Shown here in pieces: positions 46,773 to 56,068 of a stretch of 64,000 nucleotides of DNA. Made by a program: the position numbers and the translations under genes. The notes under the pieces were generated by a model that saw only the letters and a list, made by a program, of their open reading frames with translations, was not told where the DNA came from and did not search any database. How positions within the stretch are numbered: position 1 is the stretch's first letter; every line of letters begins with the position of its first letter. This DNA is from Zobellia laminariae (GTDB lineage Bacteria > Bacteroidota > Bacteroidia > Flavobacteriales > Flavobacteriaceae), in NCBI RefSeq assembly GCF_009725995.1, contig NZ_RCNS01000002.1, positions 1-64,000 on the forward strand. Reading direction: 5' to 3'.

Positions 46773-48854
46773 CTAATTCCAGATTACTGGAAGGAAAACG
46801 GTCATCTCTCCTTGGCCTCTATTGCTCCAAGCATAGTAAGGTATAAAATTGGTTTTAAAAGATTGAAATTCTGGGGCACTTACTTCTTGGTACATTTCCC
46901 CCAATTTGTCTTTTCGTATTAATATTTCGCCTTCTAAAGTGGTGACACCTCCCAAGAAATCAGGTCTGGAAGTAGGGTTCAGTTTTTTATCGGAAGAAAG
47001 GTAAACGTTGGTTATATCTGTTTTTTCTGGTAAATCTGCCGACTCAATACAATACACGACCGGACCTCTTTTTAAGGCGACTTGGTTGCGAACTTCTTCA
47101 ATGCGTGGGTGTCCTTCAATGAATTTGGTTTCCATTGGCATGTCAATAGTAATTTCATCACCAGTCGCCCAATTTCTTTCAATTTTAGCAAACGTACCGG
47201 GTACAGCTTCTGCCGTTTTTGTTCCGTTTACATAAATTTGAGTACCCTTAGCCCAACTGGGAATACGAAGAAGAATATCAAAAGCATCGGCTTTGGATTC
47301 ATCCACTGTAATCTTAACGGCGCCATCCCATGGGTAGTCTGTTTTTTGAGTAAGTTTTATGGTTGAACCATCCAATAGGGTAGTGTTCAATTCATTTCCT
47401 CCGTATAGGTTGACTGCAATTCCGTTTTCAGATTTGCTATAGGCCCAGCCTGGAGATTTTGCAATGGTACGTACTAAGTTTGGAGGACAACAAAAACATT
47501 TAAGATAGGGCTGTCTTTCCGGAAACTCAACATTCATTTTTTCATAATCTAGCGCGCCTTCAATTTTCCGAAGTGGATTGGAATAGTAGTAATTCTTTCC
47601 GTCAAGGCTAATGCCCGAGAGTCCGCTATTATGCAACACAAGTTCCATAATATCGCCATGCTTGGCATCACCGGTTAATGTAAGCATACGGTAGTTGAAC
47701 ATGGAGTTACAGATGTTGGCACAAGTTTCATTGTAAGCAGTCATGTTAGGCATCATGTACTCATCAATAAAGCCTTCTTCAATTTTATCGAGGCGAGAAG
47801 AACGGCCATAGTGTGTTTGGCCGATGGCTCCCGTAATGTACATTTTTTTGTTGGTCACGTTGTCCCACAACCTTTCTAGCGCATCAATTAATTCTTTCTC
47901 GCCAGTTTCCGCATAAACATCGGCAGCACCGGCATAGAAATAAAGTGCCAGTACCGCATGACCTACAGCTTCGGTTTCTTCACGAAGCGGAACGCGTTCC
48001 TGAACCATATCTCCAATAGGATACCCTTTTGTGGACTCATCATCTTCAATTTTATAAGTACCACGCATATTTATGAATTGCTCGGCCAGCTCTAAATAGC
48101 GCTTGTCTTTGGTGGTACGGTACAATTCTACCAAGCCCATAATCTGTGTTTGGTTAAAACCAAAACGTTTCAAATGGTCAGGTTTAGGAGAGAACAATTT
48201 ATATAGATAATCGGCATGCTTTACGGCAATGTCCAAGAAGTTGGTCTTTCCAGTCAGACGGTAATGAATACAAGCACTAGTCAATAAATGACCGCTATTG
48301 TATAATTCGTGGTATCTTCTGTTGGTAAAAGGGTCTATATCATCTCTAATGATTGCTGGCGTGGAGAGGTAACCATCTGCTTGTTGTGCTTGGGCTATGA
48401 CGTCTATAATCTCATCTATTTCCTCAACAATTTTTTCATCTTTATTTACGCCGTAAATGTACATTTTGGCTTCCATCCATTTATAGAAATCGCCATCATG
48501 CCACCAAAAACCTTTGTGTTCTCCTTCTTTGAGTCCGGCTGCTATTTTAAAGTTGTTATAACCGTGACCGATATCTCCTTTTAGGATTTCACCCATGTGG
48601 GGAATCATAGTTTCTTCGGCAACCTTCCATTTATCGGCCCAGAAACCTTCCGTCCATCTACAGTCTCCTATGTCAATACTTTTCAACTTAACATGTGGAC
48701 TGTTCGTGTTATTGATGACACCTTTTCCTGTGTCTAGATTAGCAGCATAATCACGCGGTTTTGTTGTACTTGCGCTGAGGTTCTGGTCTGGCTCGCTTTG
48801 TTTGCAAGAAAGCACGGTTAATAAGAGGCAAATGGAGAGGGTTATTCTTTTCAT
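46773..48854 (-). CDS. GH127 family glycosidase, lipoprotein form
   Basis: 693 aa with a lipoprotein signal (CLLLTVLSC). Catalytic residues are E376 and C378 (NETCANIC) and C455-C456 (CFCCPPNL). It closely resembles the cytoplasmic-type paralogue at 43119 along its full length (for example HDGDFYKWMEAKMYIYG against HDGDFYKFMEAKIYVYA). In a carrageenan setting it would release 3,6-anhydro-D-galactose from desulfated oligosaccharides in the periplasm or at the outer membrane. It is first gene of its unit, with composite element copy A upstream. Confidence 0.91.
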   Translation of the reverse strand: MKRITLSICLLLTVLSCKQSEPDQNLSASTTKPRDYAANLDTGKGVINNTNSPHVKLKSIDIGDCRWTEGFWADKWKVAEETMIPHMGEILKGDIGHGYNNFKIAAGLKEGEHKGFWWHDGDFYKWMEAKMYIYGVNKDEKIVEEIDEIIDVIAQAQQADGYLSTPAIIRDDIDPFTNRRYHELYNSGHLLTSACIHYRLTGKTNFLDIAVKHADYLYKLFSPKPDHLKRFGFNQTQIMGLVELYRTTKDKRYLELAEQFINMRGTYKIEDDESTKGYPIGDMVQERVPLREETEAVGHAVLALYFYAGAADVYAETGEKELIDALERLWDNVTNKKMYITGAIGQTHYGRSSRLDKIEEGFIDEYMMPNMTAYNETCANICNSMFNYRMLTLTGDAKHGDIMELVLHNSGLSGISLDGKNYYYSNPLRKIEGALDYEKMNVEFPERQPYLKCFCCPPNLVRTIAKSPGWAYSKSENGIAVNLYGGNELNTTLLDGSTIKLTQKTDYPWDGAVKITVDESKADAFDILLRIPSWAKGTQIYVNGTKTAEAVPGTFAKIERNWATGDEITIDMPMETKFIEGHPRIEEVRNQVALKRGPVVYCIESADLPEKTDITNVYLSSDKKLNPTSRPDFLGGVTTLEGEILIRKDKLGEMYQEVSAPEFQSFKTNFIPYYAWSNRGQGEMTVFLPVIWN

Positions 48855-48896
48855 AATCCAATATTTATATAATACACTGTTGCGTTATGGTCTAGA

Positions 48897-48930
48897 ATTC
48901 GTTGAAAATAGAACTTGGCGTTCAACGAAT
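48897..48930. repeat. 10-bp inverted repeat upstream of GH127
   Basis: ATTCGTTGAA (48897-48906) and its perfect complement TTCAACGAAT (48921-48930) are separated by 14 bases. The start codon of the lipoprotein GH127 is 43 bases away. One arm falls where a -7 element would lie for the TTTG of copy A, so a DNA-binding site is more likely than an RNA hairpin. Confidence 0.65.
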
Positions 48931-48951
48931 ACTTTGATGCAGTGTAGCATA

Positions 48952-49021
48952 CAAATAAAGGGTAATAGAGGGAGCAGTGATTTGTAGATTTTATCCTGTT
49001 ACGGCACTATTTTAACCTTGT
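48952..49021 (-). promoter_or_regulatory. Composite regulatory element, copy A (GH127-MFS-GH127)
   Basis: On the + strand: CAAA at 48952-48955 within TACAAATAAAGG (48950-48961), ATTTTATCCTGTT at 48988-49000, spacer ACGGCACT, then ATTTTAACCTTGT at 49009-49021. Repeats start 21 bp apart; CAAA starts 36 bp from the first. The TTTG on the transcribed strand could be a -33 box, with a poor -7 (TATTCGTTG) 20 bases on. Confidence 0.72.
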
Positions 49022-49102
49022 TTGTTGGTTAATGTTGTGAAATGTGGTACTTGAGTGTGATTTAAAAAATGCGAAAACCAGTAAAATCGAAATCTTTAAG
49101 CA

Positions 49103-50884
49103 TTAATCAATACGTTCAACATCAACAAATAAAGGGCCTGTAGCTAATCTTTCTGTTTTTAAAAAAGCATGGAAGTTTCCTGTTCCTTCAGGAAGTATAA
49201 CATCTGTAAAGGTGATTTTCTTCTGCTCTTTGTTTACCGGAAGTTTTAAATGCACGTCTTTGTATTTCAAATGCGCTACACCTTCATGGTCCAGTTCCGG
49301 AAGATCAAAGCTCACATTGTATATGCCCGCCTCCGTTTTTACCCGCCAGTGGCCAAGATCATTCTTGGATAGGACTCTAGGGCCGCCCCAATCAAACTGA
49401 GAGAGGTTAGTAGCGCGTTGTATGTTGCTACCAAGATAAATACGTTGAATACCTTTTGAATCTCTTTCTTCAGTAACCTTGTCAAACCAATTTTCATAAC
49501 GTGCCAGAAGGTCTTCTATGATTTCAGGGTGATTATGGGCTAAGTTTATGCGCTCACTTGGGTCATTTTCTACATCGTATAATTCTAAGTTAGCAAGGAC
49601 CTCTTTTAATTCTTCATCCTTAGGTTGATAAAGAATATGGTGTGGGTCATCATGCGGACTTACCAATTTATATTTTTGGGTACGAACCGCAAAATGCATG
49701 TATTTAAACACAGTTGGACCGTAATGCATTTGGACAATGAACTCCCTGTCTTTAAAGTCCGATTTTTCACCTTTCCATAGGGACAGCAATGATTTACCGT
49801 CCAATTTAATATGCTCAGGAGCTTCAATTTTACAGACATCTAGAATGGTGGGCAGTACATCAATTACTGCACCCATAGTACTGTTTTGTTGTGCTTTTTC
49901 AATATGTTTTGGCCATCTTACAAAAAAGGGTACACGAGTACCACATTCATAAACACTTGTTTTTGTTCCTCGTAAATTTGAGACCCATCTTCCTGGGTAG
50001 ACGTCATTTTTAGTACGTCTGTTCCTAGGCCCATTATCCGAAAGGAAAATAACTATTGTATTGTCTTCAATGCCCAGTTGTTTTAAGCGTTTTAAAACAC
50101 GACCTACATTGGCATCAATATTATCGATCATGCCGTAGGTTTTGGCATTGTCTTCGTGAAGTCCTATTTTTCTATAGGGGTCGGCTTTTTCATCGGGTAC
50201 TTCAAGTGGAAAGTGTGGTAGATTGGTTGCTAGATATGTAAAAAAAGGCTTCTCACTTTTCTCGCTCATAAAATCTAGAGCGGCATCCGTAAAAATATCA
50301 TCGCAATACCCTTCGTACTTTTTAGATTGATTATTGTGCTCAAGAATTGGATCAAAATAGGTGTTACCGGCAGGTCCTGCAGCTTGCCCGATTCCTCCAC
50401 CTTTATGAACCAAAGCTTCTTGAAACCCTTGGTCCGTAGGGCGCATGGGAGCATTGTCTCCCAAATGCCATTTTCCGAAAATTCCCGTGCGATAGCCGTT
50501 TTTACTCAAAATCTCGGCTAAGGTTTCTTCCGAAGTATTCATAAAGTGATCTACTTGTGTAACCCCTGTGACTCCTGTGCGATACGGATACCTGCCTGTT
50601 AAAAGGGCAGCACGAGTAGCAGAACAATTTGGATAGGAGAAAAAATGGGTCATTTCAAGCCCTTGCTTACCAATCTTTTCTATGTTCGGTGTTTTTAAAT
50701 AGGGATTTCCGTGAGAACCTAGGTCACCATAGCCTTGGTCATCGGTAAGCATAATCAATACATTAGGACGGTCTTGTGCTATAAGGAGCGTGTTGTGGCA
50801 AAAAATCGTACAAAGACAAAAAGAGAATATAATTGAACTAAATCTAGTCTGATTTGATTTTATTTTTGTTGCAACATATTTCAT
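49103..50884 (-). CDS. Secreted sulfatase, second of the locus
   Basis: 593 aa with an N-terminal hydrophobic signal (SIIFSFCLCTIFCHNTLLIAQ). S1 sulfatase with MLTDDQGYGDLG for metal binding and the modification site CSATR (C87, A89, R91) followed by AALLTGRYPYRTG; Ala replaces the common Pro of CxPxR, which many active sulfatases tolerate. About 90 extra C-terminal residues (DWGGPRVLSKNDLGHWRVKTEAGIYNV...) form a beta domain. It is last in the long RhaT-to-sulfatase unit, 41 bases after the frameshifted GH129-like gene. Confidence 0.9.
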   Translation of the reverse strand: MKYVATKIKSNQTRFSSIIFSFCLCTIFCHNTLLIAQDRPNVLIMLTDDQGYGDLGSHGNPYLKTPNIEKIGKQGLEMTHFFSYPNCSATRAALLTGRYPYRTGVTGVTQVDHFMNTSEETLAEILSKNGYRTGIFGKWHLGDNAPMRPTDQGFQEALVHKGGGIGQAAGPAGNTYFDPILEHNNQSKKYEGYCDDIFTDAALDFMSEKSEKPFFTYLATNLPHFPLEVPDEKADPYRKIGLHEDNAKTYGMIDNIDANVGRVLKRLKQLGIEDNTIVIFLSDNGPRNRRTKNDVYPGRWVSNLRGTKTSVYECGTRVPFFVRWPKHIEKAQQNSTMGAVIDVLPTILDVCKIEAPEHIKLDGKSLLSLWKGEKSDFKDREFIVQMHYGPTVFKYMHFAVRTQKYKLVSPHDDPHHILYQPKDEELKEVLANLELYDVENDPSERINLAHNHPEIIEDLLARYENWFDKVTEERDSKGIQRIYLGSNIQRATNLSQFDWGGPRVLSKNDLGHWRVKTEAGIYNVSFDLPELDHEGVAHLKYKDVHLKLPVNKEQKKITFTDVILPEGTGNFHAFLKTERLATGPLFVDVERID

Positions 50885-50924
50885 AATGACCTGTCTTTTG
50901 TATTTGTTTGATGAAAACCTTCTG

Positions 50925-53001
50925 TTAATCCATGTGAAGACTCACTTGGAAATGACCGGTTTTTACACTGCCATCCTTCATTTTAATTCTATAACCGTAT
51001 CCGGGAATGGAAACACCGCCTTCTACCTTTTGTGCTACCGGGCCTAAATTGGCGACTACTTCAGTACCACTAGAGAACTGACTTCTCTGTACTTTGTAAT
51101 CAGCACTTAGATATTCGTGGCTTTTTAATTCTGAATAGAATGTTTCTTTATGAACAGGGCTTACCAAATCTCTTGCCATTTCTATCATAGGGCGCATACC
51201 TTCAAATTCGTAAGGAGCAAAGAATATGGTAGTACCTCTTCCAAACAACATACTTCTTAAGGCTTTAATTCTAAAATCGCCGTTGGCCGTAACCTCATTA
51301 TCTGGATCTTGAATTTTTCCAAAATTGGCTATAGCTTCATGGTACACCAAATTGAAAAGCGGAGCAGGGTGGGAGATTACAGAAAGTGGGCGGTCCTCTA
51401 AATAGGTCATCCCTTCGAACATATCAAAATAGGGTATCCATTGTTCTTGGCCATGTTCGGTTCCGTTTACCAAGTTAAAACTGTCTATATATTTAGCAAG
51501 CTCAATACGTCCTTCTTTTCCGTTTTCACGGTATGCGGCAAAAGTAATATCAGTTATATCGGCCTCTAGGCCTAAATAAGAAATTTCATTTTCAATATTT
51601 TCTTGAGCTAATGCTTTTTGAAATTTCGGGTCAACACGCGCCCAACGACTCCCTGCGTTCATCAATTTTCCTTCGGCATCACGTTGCATAAGGTCCGTTG
51701 TAAAATTAGGGTCGTTCTCCAGCATTGGGGAGTAGGCATGGTAAGATGAATACAAGTACCCATAAGATTTGGCTAAATCTACCGCTGCCTTTAATTTTTT
51801 AGGTCCTCCTAAAGCTTCACTGATAGGGGAGTTGTGCGGAACAAAATTAGAAAAGGTTCCCCATGCATGAACAAAAGCTTTATCCACTTTTAAATCATCA
51901 TGAATGGTTTGTATCGTATTTTTTAATTCATCAAAAGTAAAAGCCATTCCAGGCATGTTCACATAATGAGGATAGCCACCGTAAATTCCGAAATAGATAG
52001 CTCCTGGAAGTTTATCTACATTTGGATTTCTTTTTAGTTTTTCTTTTAAGGAAACAAAATGTCCACGGGCTTTAGCCTCCTTTTGATACTCTTTGGCCAT
52101 ATCTACGTAATCACCACCGGGAATAAAATGGTAGCTCATGCGCATTTTACCTTTCTCTTCGTTCAATTTCCAAATAGGGTCAAGAAAAACAATACGTTGG
52201 TAAGTAGACATTTCACCTTTAAAAAGGTATTGACCATTGTTATTGATATTGTATTGCATTTGGGGTCTGGCAGATTCATCTACAATACCCATTACGGCAG
52301 ATTTTTCGTTATACGTACCCCACCAAGGCATGGTAAGTCCGGTACCGTTGTTGAACAACTCTAAAAAAACCTTGTGATTTATTGTTGTAAGTGGCGTCAT
52401 CCCATTTACAAAAACGACCTCCGTTCATAGGAAAAATATAGGACGGACAGATAATTCCTTGCTTTTGAGGAATTACAGCAGCACCCTTATCTTCATCTGT
52501 TTTTAAGCTGAAAGCCCTAGCTGGATAACGTAAATCCGATAGTTTGAAATTACCGGCATTATGTTCTTTAACTTCAACATCTAACAGAGCTGTTTTTGCG
52601 TCTAGCTTTAATTCTGTGACAATGGAAACCCCTGTAGCCACCGAGCCGTCTTCAAGAACAGGGTCATTAAATTTGAGAGATACCGTATTATTTGAAGTTT
52701 TTGAAACTTCAATTTTTTTGCTCTTGGAGATGTTCACCGAATGTTTTTTTCCTTTGGAATCGGTTATGGTCAATAGACCCGCGGCATTTTCCCACGGGTC
52801 CGATTTCCAAACGTGACCAGAAGTTTTTTCGGTAACAGAAAAGCATCCTGTTTCAGAATCAATGCTCACATTCAACTTTTCATTTTCTAAAACAATAGGG
52901 TCTGATTTATAAGTATCCAAAGCGAGACCGTTAAATACCGTCAGGCCAATCACAAGTAAAAATATGAGGTTCCGTTTAGCCATTTTTCTATTGTTTTTCA
53001 T
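50925..53001 (-). pseudogene. GH129-like glycosidase, split by a frameshift
   Basis: Two ORFs in different frames make one protein: 53001-52309 (signal peptide and N-terminal beta domain) and 52400-50925 (TIM-barrel part, e.g. KAFVHAWGTFSNFVPHNSP and FNLVNGTEHGQEQW). They join at a run of seven T on the coding strand (A at 52364-52370). With six T the reading goes SQGFFLELFNNGTGLTMPWWG without a break; the full protein would have about 690 residues. The barrel looks like the GH101/GH129 clan; in carrageenan loci GH129-like enzymes are anhydro-galactosidases. It may be a real mutation or a sequencing error in a homopolymer. Confidence 0.8.
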
Positions 53002-53029
53002 TTTCTAAGTATTGATTAAGTTGAAGGTT

Positions 53030-53677
53030 TTATTCTTTTATAAAATCTTTAATCTCATTTTTCATCTTTGCAAAGTGCTTTTCTAAATCGGTATAATTCC
53101 CTTCACGAATCATTTTTTTATCAAACAAAGAACTCGCCATACCGGCCCCAACAGCTCCTGCTTCAAAAAATGATTTAATGTTATCTACGGAAACCCCTCC
53201 TGTAGGCAACAATTTTATTTCGTTTAAAGGCGCTAGCACATCTTTTATGTATTGAATGCCCAGTTGCGTTGCTGGAAATACTTTTACTGCGGATGCCCCC
53301 AAAGACCATGCTTTGTAAATTTCACTTGGAGTGTATGCGCCAGGGAAAATTGGAATTTTATTGGCTACACAATGTTTTATTACCTCTTCATCAATAATAG
53401 GAGTGACAATAAATTGAGAACCAGCTTCTAGAGCTTTGGTCAAATCTTGCATGGTACATACCGTACCGGCACCTACATTTAGTTCAGGGTATTCTTTTGC
53501 CAAGGTTGCAATGGTTTGCGCAACCTCAGGAGAATTCATAGTTATTTCTATAGTATAGAAACCACTTTTAATATAGGAAGGAATAAGTTGAAGTACTTCT
53601 TCTGTGTTTAAGCCTCTTAGGATACCTACTATTGGGTTTTGGTTGTACTTATCCCATGAAAATATTTTATTCTGCAT
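53030..53677 (-). CDS. dgoA: 2-dehydro-3-deoxy-6-phosphogalactonate aldolase (KDPG aldolase family)
   Basis: 215 aa, TIM barrel. E44 (YTIEITMNSP), R21 (GILRGL) and the Schiff-base lysine K132 (VKVFPATQLG) are in place. It splits KDPGal (or KDPG) to pyruvate and glyceraldehyde 3-phosphate. The kinase gene upstream overlaps by 11 bases and is of the KDGal type, so DgoA/DauD activity is more likely than the Entner-Doudoroff enzyme. Last step of the anhydrogalactose route. Confidence 0.88.
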   Translation of the reverse strand: MQNKIFSWDKYNQNPIVGILRGLNTEEVLQLIPSYIKSGFYTIEITMNSPEVAQTIATLAKEYPELNVGAGTVCTMQDLTKALEAGSQFIVTPIIDEEVIKHCVANKIPIFPGAYTPSEIYKAWSLGASAVKVFPATQLGIQYIKDVLAPLNEIKLLPTGGVSVDNIKSFFEAGAVGAGMASSLFDKKMIREGNYTDLEKHFAKMKNEIKDFIKE

Positions 53678-54620
53678 ACGTGTGTAATATTTGTTGTTGT
53701 CCTGTTAATAATGCTTGTTCCAATACTTGCTCCTCAAAGCAAACAATCCGTTCTGCTGGTAAAAAAGATTCTAGTGCCAGTTTGTAAAGCGTGCTGTAAA
53801 TACCACTAGCTGCAAGAAAGATGGTTCCATCTTTATGCTGTAAACTGGCCAGTTCGCCACCAATCATAAGACCGGACAAAAAGTAAAAGTTTTGTTCACC
53901 AGAAACTTGATTGATTAAAGTGTTTGCCCTAATTGAGAATAAAGATTGCATCTGTTGGTCCGCTAGTCCTTTTTTGACTCCTTCCAAGAAAATATCCTGA
54001 AAAGAAACATCCCAAGCAGCGGATGTTAGCGAAGCCGATAAAATAGTATGCTTGCTAATGGTATCAAAAAGTTCACCGGTCATATACGTGGTGAAATCTT
54101 TAAAAACATTCGCTTCAAAAGTAATGTGTTTGCAATGTGTGCCCGGTAATAATAAAATACCCTTTTTGTGTTTAGAAAGCGCTTTAGATAGACCAATGGC
54201 TTGAACTTCTTCACCCCGCATAACATCTGCATCCGTTTTGGCACCAGATACCAATAAAAGGTCTGGCATATCATCAAAAGGAATATACCTGCTTATTAAA
54301 TCCTCGCCATTAAAAGCTAAAGGCATATTTGCATAATTTAATTCGTGCATGCCTATTGAAGACGAGAGCATTCCGGATGCTACTATGACATAGTCATTAC
54401 TGATTGTGCCGTCTAGGTTTTTGATTTGATCTTTCAAGTATTCTGCAAAAAACTGGTCTTGAGAAATACTAGATTGTTCTTTAAATTCTTGAAAGCGTTT
54501 TTTAATGCCAATATCTGTCGTGTGTTCCGAGAGAATTTTGAGCGATTTCGTTTCTATTAAACGCAGCCGAAAATTGGTAGTACCCCAATCGCAGCTAATA
54601 AATTTTTCGGGTAATTTCAT
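53667..54620 (-). CDS. dgoK: 2-dehydro-3-deoxygalactonokinase
   Basis: 317 aa. DgoK family of the actin-like ATPase fold: ISCDWGTTNFRLRLIE as the phosphate-1 motif, VIVASGMLSSSIG, RGEEVQAIGL and LLPGTHCKHI. It phosphorylates 2-keto-3-deoxy-D-galactonate at O6. The gene overlaps the aldolase and follows the aldehyde dehydrogenase by 5 bases. In carrageenan pathways this step is called DauC. Confidence 0.92.
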   Translation of the reverse strand: MKLPEKFISCDWGTTNFRLRLIETKSLKILSEHTTDIGIKKRFQEFKEQSSISQDQFFAEYLKDQIKNLDGTISNDYVIVASGMLSSSIGMHELNYANMPLAFNGEDLISRYIPFDDMPDLLLVSGAKTDADVMRGEEVQAIGLSKALSKHKKGILLLPGTHCKHITFEANVFKDFTTYMTGELFDTISKHTILSASLTSAAWDVSFQDIFLEGVKKGLADQQMQSLFSIRANTLINQVSGEQNFYFLSGLMIGGELASLQHKDGTIFLAASGIYSTLYKLALESFLPAERIVCFEEQVLEQALLTGQQQILHTYAE

Positions 54621-54625
54621 TGGTG

Positions 54626-56068
54626 TTATAAAGCTTTGGTTACTCTTTTTTTGGCAAGATAATCATCTAGCGCATAAGTAGAGCAATCCACTCCTATACC
54701 ACTGTTTTTGACACCACCATGCGGTAAGTATATGTCATATTTTACGCCATTGAGTTGCACTTCACCGAATTCTAGGGAGCTGGCAAAGAAATCAAGCGTT
54801 TCTTCATCCTTAGAAAATACGTAAGATGCTAGTCCGGCATCCGTATTATTGGCTAGTACAATAACCTCTTCTTTTGTTTTAAATGGAACAATGAGAGCTA
54901 CAGGACCAAAGATCTCATGTTGAAGTATCTCGGCTTCGTTTTTGTTGAAAGTAATAACCGTAGGTTGAAAATAATAACCAGGACCCTCTAAGGCATTTCC
55001 GCCATATAGTAATTTACCGCCCTGTTTAACGGCTGTATCTACAATACCTTGGACTTTTATAACCGATTGCTTATTGGTCAACGGACCCATATCAGGTTTT
55101 TTTTCTCGTCCAAACCCAAGTTTGGTCGCTTTAAACTTTTCTACCATGCCAGCGGCAAATTCTTCTATAAGCGATTCATGAACGAAAAAACGATTAGGAG
55201 CTACACAGATTTGTCCTGAGTTACCAACTTTAAGAGCTGTACCAATGTTTATGGCCAATTCTAAATCAGCATCTTTACAAACAATAAACGGGGCATTTCC
55301 GCCGCATTCCATGCTGTATCTTTTTATAGAGGTTTTTGCACTTTGTGCGATAAGCTTTTGCGCAGTTTCCGTAGAACCGATCATGGTAATCAGTCTTGGA
55401 ATTTTACTTTCGCAAAGCGGAATACCAACATCGTTTAAATCTCCACAGATAACGTTTATGACTCCTTTGGGAAAATTAATTTCAGCGCATAATTCTCCAA
55501 TAATATAAGCCGATAAAGGTGAAAATTCTGAAGGTTTTAAAATGATACTTGAGCCAGCGGCTAGCGCAGGCCCTAATTTAAAACCTAAGTTCAACAACGG
55601 AAAGTTATAGGCTAGAAAAGCAACCGCAACCCCCAAAGGTTGTGAAACAAAGTGATGTTCATGCGTACCTTCCTTATCCTCAATAGGAATGTCATTTCGC
55701 TTTAATATTTCTTCAGAATAGTACTGTAACGAATTGGTAATACTGGTTAGGTCTTCTTCTGAACCTTCCCAAGTTTTGCCCATTTCATACATGATGCTTT
55801 CACGTAGCAAGTCGCTATTCTCTATGATTTTGTTTCTAAGCTTATCTATCCAATCTAGGCGCTCTTGTATGGGAAGTTTTGACCAAGTTTTAAAACCTGA
55901 TTCTGCAGCTTTTAAAGCTCTTTGGGTATCTTCTAAACTAGCCCAAGCAATTGTGGCAGTGGGCTTTTCGTCCGCTGGGCAAATAACCTCAAAAGTTTTA
56001 TTGTTTGAGGCTTCAACAAGTGCACCATCAATATATAATTTCTTATGACCGAATTTTAGCTGCTCCAT
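54626..56068 (-). CDS. dauA: Aldehyde dehydrogenase, probable 3,6-anhydro-D-galactose dehydrogenase
   Basis: 480 aa NAD(P)-dependent aldehyde dehydrogenase with N155 (YNFPLL), E254 (MECGGNAPF) and catalytic C288 (GNSGQICVAPNRFFV). The family is broad; the specific name comes from context, since the next genes encode a cycloisomerase, KDGal kinase and KDPGal aldolase, that is the oxidation of 3,6-anhydrogalactose to 3,6-anhydrogalactonate and onward. It overlaps the cycloisomerase gene by 26 bases, showing tight coupling. Cytoplasmic. Confidence 0.8.
   Translation of the reverse strand: MEQLKFGHKKLYIDGALVEASNNKTFEVICPADEKPTATIAWASLEDTQRALKAAESGFKTWSKLPIQERLDWIDKLRNKIIENSDLLRESIMYEMGKTWEGSEEDLTSITNSLQYYSEEILKRNDIPIEDKEGTHEHHFVSQPLGVAVAFLAYNFPLLNLGFKLGPALAAGSSIILKPSEFSPLSAYIIGELCAEINFPKGVINVICGDLNDVGIPLCESKIPRLITMIGSTETAQKLIAQSAKTSIKRYSMECGGNAPFIVCKDADLELAINIGTALKVGNSGQICVAPNRFFVHESLIEEFAAGMVEKFKATKLGFGREKKPDMGPLTNKQSVIKVQGIVDTAVKQGGKLLYGGNALEGPGYYFQPTVITFNKNEAEILQHEIFGPVALIVPFKTKEEVIVLANNTDAGLASYVFSKDEETLDFFASSLEFGEVQLNGVKYDIYLPHGGVKNSGIGVDCSTYALDDYLAKKRVTKAL

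Noticed and set aside
52309..52400. Programmed -1 frameshift in the GH129-like gene
   Set aside because: A -1 slip on the T7 run does not enter the downstream frame; only +1 or -2 would, and no stimulatory stem or slow codon is evident.
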